A stretch of 64,000 bases of DNA from Planctomycetota bacterium. Lineage in GTDB: Bacteria > Planctomycetota > UBA1135 > GCA-002686595. The stretch's first letter is position 1. Every line of letters starts with the position of its first letter. Shown one piece after another: positions 7,925 to 14,717 of the stretch. The stretch spans positions 62,001 through 126,000 of the forward strand of contig JADJNY010000015.1 of the NCBI GenBank assembly GCA_016714045.1, written 5' to 3'. The notes under the pieces are model-generated. The model was not told the origin of the DNA, ran no database searches, and saw only the letters and a list, made by a program, of their open reading frames with translations. Position numbers and translations under genes: made by a program.

Positions 7925-10228
7925 CTACTTGGGCGCGAGCTTCTGCAGCGCCTCCGAAAGCAGCGCCGTCGCCATCGCGTGGTTGTGGATGCCGAGGCTC
8001 CCATCCGCGCGGACCGCGGCGAGCGCCTTCTTCGCAGACTCGACCGCCGCGACGTCCGTCGTCGCCGGCGCCGACGCGATCGCTTTCTCGAGCGCGCTCG
8101 CGAGCTCCCCGACCTCCTTCTGCCAGTCCTTGAAGATCTGGTCGTAGCCCGGCTTGTGGCACAGGTTGCACGTCGCCGGCTTCGGCTTGACCACGGTCGG
8201 GACCTCGCCGTGGCATTCCGTGCACTCCATCTGGGACATCTTGTCCGCGGTCTCGGCGAAGCCCGCGACCTTGCCGCGCAGCATCGTCTCCTGCGCGCCG
8301 TGACAGCTCGCGCACTCGGCCGTGTCGCGACCTTCGATCTCCTGGTGGTGGCACGTGACGCAGCTCGCCTTCGCGATCGTCGTCTTGCCGTGCTCGGTCG
8401 TGCTGTGGCACGCGTCGCAGTCGAGCGCGGCCTTCGTCAAGTGCCGCTCGTGCGGGAACACCTTCTCCGGGGGCCAGATCGCCTCGGGTCGGCCCGCGCC
8501 GACATGGCACGTCGTGCAGCCGTGTTTCGACGCGAAAGGTAGCCCGAGCAGCGCGGACGGTTCACCCGTCACGCCGAGGAGCTCGCGCGCCTGGTCGATG
8601 CGCTCGGCGCTCGCCCGCAGCGCGTCGAGCGCGTACGCGGGGTTGTGCACGCCACGCGAGCCGTCGAGCGCGACGAGCGACAGGTTCTTCATCGCCTCGC
8701 GCAACGACACGACGGCGGAGTCCTTCTTCGCGGGCGCGTCCTGCGGCGTCGTCGCCGGAGTCCACGCGCTCGCATCGACCGCGATCGCCGCGACGGCGGA
8801 GCGCTGCGCGTCGTTCGGGCCCTTCGGCTCGCGCGCGGGCTCCGCCGCGGCGAGCGCTTCCGACGCCGCCACGGAGCCGCTCCCGTGCGCGACCGCGTCG
8901 CCGCCGCGCGGCGCGCCGCTCGCGAGCTTCTGCTGCAGCGCCGTCGCCATCGGGAGGAGCCGGTCGAGCTGTTCACCGACCGCGGCTTGCCACTGACGGA
9001 GCATCCCGTCGTAGCCCGTGCCGTGGCAGTGGATGCAGTCCGCGTTGCCCGCCGCGGCGACGACCGGACCGTGCTCGTCGTGACGCGCGAGGAGCGGCTG
9101 ACCGTTGCCCGCGACGAGCCCGTTCGGCGCCGCGTCGGTGCCGCCCGCGATCGCGGCCGGCGCTCCGAGCAGCTGGCCCGTCGCGAGGAAACCGGTGCGG
9201 CCGGTGTGACACGCTTCGCAGACGACGCGCGTCTCGTACATGCGGCTCGGCCGATCGGGGACGCCGACCGCGCCGACGCCGGCGTAGAGCTCGAGCGCCG
9301 CGTCGTGCGGGCTCGCATGGCACGCGCCGCAGCTGTCCTTCTTCGGCGCACCGGGCTTCTCCAGCGGGAGCAATCCGTGCTGGATCTCTTCGTGGCACTC
9401 GAAGCACTCGACCTTCTTCTCGGTGACGTGCTTCTCGTGGAGGAACGTCGTGTCCGCGAGGCGCTCGATGTGTCCTTCCTCGCCGTGGCACTGGTGGCAG
9501 CGCTCCTTGCGTACGACCGCCTCGCCCTGGATCACGGGGTTGTGGCACTCCTTGCAGTCGACGCCGCGCGCGACGTAGTCCGCGTGGACGAAGTCGCGTC
9601 CGTTCACTTCGACGGGCTCCTTCGGCGGGCCGTGGCAGAGCAGGCAGTCGCCCTGCTTCTCGGGCCGCGCGCCGTCCGCGTCGGGCTTGAAGTGGCACGT
9701 GAAGCACACCGAAGCCGTGACGGAGATGTGCTGGCCCTGCACGATCTGCGAGTGGCAGGACACGCAGCGCAGGCGCCGTCCGCGCTGGCTCTCGAGCAGG
9801 TGCTGGCGGTGGTCGAACTTGACGCGCCCGAACTGGACCGGCCCTTCGAGCATGCGCACGGAGTGGCAACCCGAGCGCATGCAGCTCTGGTCGCTGACCT
9901 CGGCCCACGGCTTCGTGCCGGCGGTGCGCGTGACGTACTTCGCGAGCTGCGACAGCGCCTTGAACTTGCCCTCGGCCGTCTCGAGCGCGCCCGGCTCGTA
10001 GTGGCACTCGATGCACGCGACGTCCTTGTGCGCGGAGCGCTGCCACGACTGGTAGTACGGCTCCATCAAGTGGCAGGAGTTGCAGAACTCCGGCTGCGCC
10101 GTGTGGTGCACGGCCCCGTACATGCCGAGCGCCAGGACGCCGCCGCCCGCCAGCGCCAGGATCAGCGCGGTGCCGAGGAACTTGAGCGCGCGTTCGCGCC
10201 AGCGACCGATGCGCAACCTACCCAGCAT
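7925..10228 (-). CDS. NapC/NirT-type 18-heme cytochrome c
   Basis: This 767-residue protein has an N-terminal transmembrane anchor (about residues 14-37). A NapC/NirT-like module follows: 'FCNSCHLMEPYYQSW', then 'VACIECHYEPGA', then a 'CMRSGCH' site. It carries 17 CXXCH motifs plus that one CX4CH motif, likely 18 hemes. A Cys-free stretch of about 150 residues in the middle, rich in Ala/Pro, separates the two heme arrays. 'GxxHNPAYA' and 'GIHNHAMA' segments resemble the helical C-terminal elements of pentaheme NrfA-like and related cytochromes. It probably takes electrons from the adjacent Rieske/b complex and hands them to periplasmic acceptors. It overlaps the upstream nonaheme gene by 11 bases and is the last gene of the operon. 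Confidence 0.85.
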   Translation of the reverse strand: MLGRLRIGRWRERALKFLGTALILALAGGGVLALGMYGAVHHTAQPEFCNSCHLMEPYYQSWQRSAHKDVACIECHYEPGALETAEGKFKALSQLAKYVTRTAGTKPWAEVSDQSCMRSGCHSVRMLEGPVQFGRVKFDHRQHLLESQRGRRLRCVSCHSQIVQGQHISVTASVCFTCHFKPDADGARPEKQGDCLLCHGPPKEPVEVNGRDFVHADYVARGVDCKECHNPVIQGEAVVRKERCHQCHGEEGHIERLADTTFLHEKHVTEKKVECFECHEEIQHGLLPLEKPGAPKKDSCGACHASPHDAALELYAGVGAVGVPDRPSRMYETRVVCEACHTGRTGFLATGQLLGAPAAIAGGTDAAPNGLVAGNGQPLLARHDEHGPVVAAAGNADCIHCHGTGYDGMLRQWQAAVGEQLDRLLPMATALQQKLASGAPRGGDAVAHGSGSVAASEALAAAEPAREPKGPNDAQRSAVAAIAVDASAWTPATTPQDAPAKKDSAVVSLREAMKNLSLVALDGSRGVHNPAYALDALRASAERIDQARELLGVTGEPSALLGLPFASKHGCTTCHVGAGRPEAIWPPEKVFPHERHLTKAALDCDACHSTTEHGKTTIAKASCVTCHHQEIEGRDTAECASCHGAQETMLRGKVAGFAETADKMSQMECTECHGEVPTVVKPKPATCNLCHKPGYDQIFKDWQKEVGELASALEKAIASAPATTDVAAVESAKKALAAVRADGSLGIHNHAMATALLSEALQKLAPK

Positions 10229-11570
10229 GGTTCACGTCGCCGCGGGCCTTGGATCCCGGGGCTCCCTTCTTCCACGTCCCACCGATCGTCCGCCCGTACA
10301 TCAAGAGCACGATCGCGAACACGAGCGTCAGCGCGCCGAAGATCGTCGTGAAGATCTTGCGGTCGCGGAACGTGCGCGCCTTCGTCGCGAGGCTCTCGCG
10401 CGTCTGGAGCACCATCGCCTGGCCGCGATTCAGGATGTCCGTCTGCGCGTCCGACGAGGCGCGGTGCGTCGAGGCGCGCGCGCGCACGAGCAAGCCGCGC
10501 GCGTCGTCGAGGTAGCCCTTCTCCGCGCCGAGGAACAGCCCGCGACCCGCGGCGCGTCGCAGCTCCTCTTCTGCCTCCGAGATCACGCGCTCGAGGCCCG
10601 TGACGCCCTCGTGGAGCTCGCTCCCGATCTTCCGCGCGGGGTCCTTCGCGTCGGCGTGGCACGAACCGCAGTGACGGTCCTCGTCGCCGAGGAACATCGC
10701 CGGCGACGGCGGCGCGATCGTGTGGCTGCCGTGGCATGAGACGCACTGGACGGACTTCCCGTTCTTCGACGCGATCGCGTGCGGGCTCTCGTCGTAGTGC
10801 TCCTGAACGACCGAGTGGCAGTTGCCGCAGACCTGTTCGATGTCGCCGACGCGCGGCGGCGCGGCGCCGTGCGAGCCGTGACACGTCGCGCAGGCCGGCG
10901 CCGCCTGGTGCGAGTCCTGCATGAGCGCGCGCCCGTGGAGCGAGGTCCGGTACTCGTCGACGACCTTCGAATCGAGGCCATACGGCGCCATCTTCTGCGC
11001 GTCGCCGTGACAACGGCCGCAGGTCTCCGCCTGGTTGAACGGATGCACCGGCGAGCGCGTGTCGTTCGCCTTGAGCACGTCGTGCACGCCGTGACAGCTG
11101 ATGCACGTCGCGACGTTCGCGTCGCCGTCCTTGGCGAGCTTCTCGCCGTGCTTGCTCGTCCAGTAGAGCGACAGCTGGTCCGTGCGCTGTCCGTAGAGCC
11201 GCATGCGCTGCACGTCGGCGTGACACGTGCCGCACGACTCGAGCGCCTCGCGCGGCGTCGAGAGCTTCTTCAGCTCCTTGCCGTGCGCTGTCGCGACCTC
11301 GATCGCTGTCGGATTGCCGCCGTGACAGCTCGTGCAATGGAGCTCGGCCTTGGCGTGGATGCTGCCGGAGAGCTCGTGCCCCTCTTTGCCGTGGCAGACG
11401 ACGCACTGCTCCGTCTGCGGCTTCGGCCGAGCCGTCGACTTCGCGCGCGAAGCGCCGAACGGCGTGGACTGCGGAGCCGCGGCGAGCGCTTCCGTGCTCG
11501 GCACGGTGGGCGCGGCGGAAGCGAACGAAGCGAGAGCGAAGCCCAACGCGATCACGAACGACGCTTTCAT
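10218..11570 (-). CDS. Nonaheme cytochrome c with C-terminal membrane anchor
   Basis: This 450-residue protein has a Sec signal peptide ending near 'ASAAP'. Nine CXXCH motifs lie between about residues 55 and 300. A heme-free alpha-helical region follows ('EAEEELRRAAGRGLFLGAEKGYLDDARGLLVRARA'), then one transmembrane helix near residues 405-427 and a short basic tail. The start codon overlaps the stop of the subunit-IV-like gene (ATGA), so translation is coupled. In this operon it is placed where cytochrome c1 or f would be in a classical bc complex, so it may accept electrons from the Rieske protein. That role is inferred from gene order. Confidence 0.85.
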   Translation of the reverse strand: MKASFVIALGFALASFASAAPTVPSTEALAAAPQSTPFGASRAKSTARPKPQTEQCVVCHGKEGHELSGSIHAKAELHCTSCHGGNPTAIEVATAHGKELKKLSTPREALESCGTCHADVQRMRLYGQRTDQLSLYWTSKHGEKLAKDGDANVATCISCHGVHDVLKANDTRSPVHPFNQAETCGRCHGDAQKMAPYGLDSKVVDEYRTSLHGRALMQDSHQAAPACATCHGSHGAAPPRVGDIEQVCGNCHSVVQEHYDESPHAIASKNGKSVQCVSCHGSHTIAPPSPAMFLGDEDRHCGSCHADAKDPARKIGSELHEGVTGLERVISEAEEELRRAAGRGLFLGAEKGYLDDARGLLVRARASTHRASSDAQTDILNRGQAMVLQTRESLATKARTFRDRKIFTTIFGALTLVFAIVLLMYGRTIGGTWKKGAPGSKARGDVNHAG

Positions 11571-12148
11571 CGCACGCCCCCCGCGAACGTCAGGAAGAAC
11601 CAACCGAGCGCGAACACCGCGGCGGCCGCGAGCGGCCAGCGGCTCCGGCGCCCCTCCTCGGCTCGATCGAGCCACGGGAGCAGGAACACGGCGAGCAGGA
11701 TCGCATAGAGGCTGAGCCAGCCGAGCCACGCCGCCGACGCGGGGAACAGCGCGACGTAGCTCATCGGCGCGCGCACGTACCACGGGTAGCCGAGGTCGTC
11801 GGGCACGCGGCGCGGATCGATTTCGTCGCCGAGCCCGGGCGGGAAGTGCCCCGCGAGCAGCACGAGCGCGCCGAGAACGAGCACCGCGATCGCCGAGAGG
11901 TGCAGCGCGTAGTACGGATAGAAGCGCCGCCCTTCCGAGCGGACGCGCGGACCGGAGGTCGGCACGATCGCCTCGACCTGCTCGAGCTTGAGCACCTTGC
12001 GCGCCTTGCGCGTCGAACCCGCGACGAGGTGCACGAGCGGCTTTCCGCCGCCCTGCACCACGCGGGTCTCGATGCCGAAGCGCTGGAGCTCGCGCAGGAC
12101 CTCGTCGACGTCTTCCTGGCTCGTACCAGGGCGAAGGACCACGATCAC
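11567..12148 (-). CDS. Cytochrome b subunit-IV-like protein with N-terminal DAHP-synthase-type ferredoxin-like domain
   Basis: This 193-residue protein starts at a GTG overlapping the cytochrome b stop (GTGA). Residues 1-75 match the N-terminal ferredoxin-like regulatory domain of type I-beta DAHP synthases: 'MIVVLRPGTSQEDV' is nearly the same as the Thermotoga enzyme's opening. Residues 76-193 hold about three helices resembling PetD/subunit IV ('FYPYYALHLSAIAVL', an 'IDPRRVPD' loop, then 'YPWYVRAP'). The Qo-site PEWY motif is therefore YPWY at 121-124, with proline in the glutamate position. The added domain should lie in the cytoplasm. It would complete the split cytochrome b of the Rieske complex encoded just upstream. 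Confidence 0.75.
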   Translation of the reverse strand: MIVVLRPGTSQEDVDEVLRELQRFGIETRVVQGGGKPLVHLVAGSTRKARKVLKLEQVEAIVPTSGPRVRSEGRRFYPYYALHLSAIAVLVLGALVLLAGHFPPGLGDEIDPRRVPDDLGYPWYVRAPMSYVALFPASAAWLGWLSLYAILLAVFLLPWLDRAEEGRRSRWPLAAAAVFALGWFFLTFAGGVR

Positions 12149-12783
12149 GCGACACCTCCGGCGCGTTCGCGCAGCCGGCGCGCGAGGAACCAACCCTCGC
12201 CGACGACCACGAGCCACAAGACCCAGGGCAGAAGCAGGCTGTGCAGCGTGAACACGCGGCTCAGCGTCGTCGCGTTGACCTCGTCGCCGCCGCGCAGCAC
12301 GTGCGCGAGCCAGCCGCCGAAGAACGGCGCGGACTCGACCTGCTGCAGCGCGAGCGTGATGCGCCAGAACGCGCGGTCGTCCCACACGAGCAGCTCGCCG
12401 CTGTACGCGAGCAGGATCGAGAGCCCGAGCACGAGCAGCCCGAGGTACCAGCCCGAGGACGAGCGCCCGCGGTAGCTCCCGCTCGCGAGCAGCCACACGA
12501 TCTGCAGCGCACACAGCGGCAGGAGCGCGTTCGCCGTCCAGTGGTGCAGACCGCGCACGAGCCAGCCCCAGTCGACGTCGCGCATGATGAGCTGCACGCT
12601 CTCCGCGACGGTCGCGGGCGACGGTTGGTAGAAGAGCGCGAGCAAGATGCCCGTCGCGACCTGCAGCAGGAACAAGAGCAGGATCCCGATGCCGAGAAGC
12701 AGCTCGGTGCGCTGCTCGGGCCGCACGGGGCTGCGCAGGACGACCCACAGCGTGTGGAACATGCCGTGTCGGAGCGCGCGCAT
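12145..12783 (-). CDS. Cytochrome b6-like subunit lacking one heme b ligand pair
   Basis: This 212-residue, four-helix protein aligns along its length with cytochrome b6 ('GWLVRGLHHWTAN' with b6 'GWLIRSVHRWSAS'; 'TLSRVFTLHSLLLPW' with 'TLTRFYSLHTFVLPW'). The first His of each ligand helix is kept (His80 and His181). These correspond to the positive-side heme (bL/bp). The second pair, expected 14 and 15 residues later, is Gln94 and Glu196, so the negative-side heme (bH/bn) site appears lost. A standard Q-cycle with electron transfer across the membrane would then not be possible. It is the second gene of the operon, starting 3 bases after the Rieske stop. Confidence 0.8.
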   Translation of the reverse strand: MRALRHGMFHTLWVVLRSPVRPEQRTELLLGIGILLLFLLQVATGILLALFYQPSPATVAESVQLIMRDVDWGWLVRGLHHWTANALLPLCALQIVWLLASGSYRGRSSSGWYLGLLVLGLSILLAYSGELLVWDDRAFWRITLALQQVESAPFFGGWLAHVLRGGDEVNATTLSRVFTLHSLLLPWVLWLVVVGEGWFLARRLRERAGGVA

Positions 12784-12786
12784 GCC

Positions 12787-13437
12787 TCAGCCTTCCCTTC
12801 GCACGAAGAGCTCGTCGCCGACGCGCTCGACGGGGTACGTCGCGAGCGGGATCGACGGGGGTCCCTGCACCACGTTGCCGTAGACGTCGAACGCGCCGCC
12901 GTGACACGGGCACACGAGCTCGCGGCGCTCCTCGTGCCAGTCGAGCTGGCAGATGTTCATGTGCGTGCAGATCGCGCTGAGCGCGAACCAGCGATCGCGC
13001 TCCATCCGCACGAGGATCACGGGCTTCCCGAGCAGCGTGACCTTCTTGCCCGAGCGTTCCTTCACTTCCTCGCGGCCCGCGACGCGGACGAGGTTGCGAT
13101 CGGAGACGGCGCCCTTCGGCGGCATCAGGAAGCCGGCGATCGGCAGCCCGGCGCCGAGCGCGGTGAGCGCTCCGAGTCCGCCCGCGAGCCCCGCGAGCAG
13201 CCGTCGGCGCCCGCGCAGGTAGCGGTACTCGCGCTGCGACAGGATCGGGAGCACGTCGACCTCGGGCCGATCGCGGAACGCGGCGTCGAGCTGCTCCGGA
13301 TCGCCGGAGCCCTCGAGCGTCACGAGCGTCTGCTCGGTTCCGCGCGAGACCGTGCAGCGCCACCCCTGGCGCTCGCACTCGCGGACGACGTCGTCGAGGA
13401 GGGACGCCGGACAGTCGTGCGACAGGATCAAGATCAT
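12787..13437 (-). CDS. Rieske iron-sulfur protein with N-terminal DAHP-synthase-type domain
   Basis: This 216-residue protein has three parts. Residues 1-75 resemble the ferredoxin-like regulatory domain of DAHP synthase ('MILILSHDCPASLLDDV', 'CTVSRGTEQTLVTLEG', 'VDVLPILSQREYRYL'). A basic RGRRR and a hydrophobic helix (about 77-104) anchor it and could serve as a Tat-like signal. The C-terminal Rieske domain has Cys157/His159 and Cys176/His179 as cluster ligands (CTH ... CPCHG). The first half has one extra residue before the disulfide cysteine (CTHMNIC rather than CTHxxC). It is the first gene of a five-gene operon with cytochrome b, subunit IV and two multiheme cytochromes. Confidence 0.85.
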   Translation of the reverse strand: MILILSHDCPASLLDDVVRECERQGWRCTVSRGTEQTLVTLEGSGDPEQLDAAFRDRPEVDVLPILSQREYRYLRGRRRLLAGLAGGLGALTALGAGLPIAGFLMPPKGAVSDRNLVRVAGREEVKERSGKKVTLLGKPVILVRMERDRWFALSAICTHMNICQLDWHEERRELVCPCHGGAFDVYGNVVQGPPSIPLATYPVERVGDELFVRREG

Positions 13438-13664
13438 CGGGGGGCCTGCGTTGGGGAGGGAGAGCGTGCGGGAGTCGAGACGGATCCCGAGCGCGAGAAG
13501 GCGCGGGAACGCGCGCCGTGGAGGAGCGAGCGGGAGCTCGCGCGGACCCGGGACTCGTCCGGATCCGAACCCGCCGCGCGCGACGCTCGCGCTCGCGCGC
13601 AACGGGACGATGAGTTTCGAGGCTCGGCGTGCGCACCGTTGCGCGGAGCAGGTCCGTCCGGAAC

Positions 13665-13701
13665 GAGCGCGGGAGGTGCTGTTTCGGCCCCTCCCGCGCT
13701 C
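13665..13701 (-). terminator. Terminator hairpin after c554-like gene
   Basis: A perfect 12-bp stem (13665-13676 with 13690-13701) lies about 35 bases beyond the stop of the tetraheme gene on the minus strand. A smaller 6-bp hairpin sits at 13715-13730, directly after the stop. The remaining spacer to 13438 should hold the promoter of the Rieske operon, but no clear hexamers were found. Confidence 0.55.
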
Positions 13702-13734
13702 CGGATCAGAGAACCCGCCGAGCGCGGCGGAGCA

Positions 13735-14448
13735 TCACTGCTTCTTGGGCAGCTTGGCGCAGTCGCCCTTCTTGCAACCGCAGTCGTCGTCGCACGGGCA
13801 CGCGGTCAGCGGCTTCTCGATCTTGTGGCCGCTGCGCGGGTCGTAGTGCGCGATCTTCTCGAGGCGCTCGTGGAAGCAGAACGGCTTGAAGGTCGGCGAC
13901 TGGTCGTGGTGACAGACCTTGCAGTCCTTCGGCTCGACCTTGACCGTGATCTCGCCTTCCGGAACGACCTGACGCTTCGAGGTGTCGGGGTTGTCGCCCG
14001 CGGCGGCGGCGGCGGCGAAGCGCGCCTTCATGTGGTTCTCACCGGGGCCGTGGCAGGCTTCGCACTGGACGTTCTTGAGCTGCTCGGGCTTCGCCTTGAG
14101 CTCCGCGGCGGGCACGCCGAAGGCCGTCACGTGGCACTTCAGGCAGGCGTCGGCCTTCTGCGGGTCCTCGGCACCCTTCTCCTTGCCGATCTTCTTGGCG
14201 TCGTCCGAGCCCAGCTTCTCGAAGGCCTTGGCGTGCGTCGTCTCGAGCCACTTGCCGTGCGGGTTGCCGGAGGTCTCCGACGCGTGACAGCTCTTGCACT
14301 TGTCCGCGCCGATGTACTTGTTGCCCGCGGCGTTCGTCGGAGCGCTCGGGGTGCTCGTGGCGAGACCCAGCCCGATCAACGCGACGACCGCGAGGCCGGA
14401 TGCGAACAGACGCACGCCGTAGGACAGGTGGTTCAGCTTGAAACTCAT
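13735..14448 (-). CDS. Tetraheme cytochrome c554-family protein with Cys-rich tail
   Basis: This 237-residue protein has a membrane-type signal peptide ending near residue 40. Four heme sites follow (CKSCH, CLKCH, CEACHGPGENH, CKVCH). The pattern 'YIGADKCKSCHASE ... HGKWLETTHAKAF ... CEACHGPG' is the signature of the cytochrome c554 / multiheme cytc family. The start is preceded by GGGAGA at a good distance. An unusual tail, 'CPCDDDCGC' followed by KKGDC, adds five cysteines and acidic residues after the last heme. It could bind a metal or form disulfides. It is a single gene upstream of the Rieske operon on the same strand and a plausible soluble electron shuttle for that complex. Confidence 0.82.
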   Translation of the reverse strand: MSFKLNHLSYGVRLFASGLAVVALIGLGLATSTPSAPTNAAGNKYIGADKCKSCHASETSGNPHGKWLETTHAKAFEKLGSDDAKKIGKEKGAEDPQKADACLKCHVTAFGVPAAELKAKPEQLKNVQCEACHGPGENHMKARFAAAAAAGDNPDTSKRQVVPEGEITVKVEPKDCKVCHHDQSPTFKPFCFHERLEKIAHYDPRSGHKIEKPLTACPCDDDCGCKKGDCAKLPKKQ

Positions 14449-14717
14449 CTCGTATCTCCCGGAGGCTCGGGTTCGAAGGCCGGTAGGTCGGGGCGAGTGC
14501 GGAGCCTCGGAACACACTCGTGTGGTTTCAGGAGGGATTCTCGCCGTAGCGAAGGCCCACCCGTGTGGGGCACTTGTGCGTAGAGTGCGCAGGCGAAAGT
14601 TCCCCTTGCCCTGCAGGCGACTGCGGATCCTACGCGTCTCCCCTGCGCAGGGCGACCACACCCCCCGATCGAGGGAGCCCCCCCCCTACGACGCGCACGC
14701 TTCCGCGAGCGAGTCTT

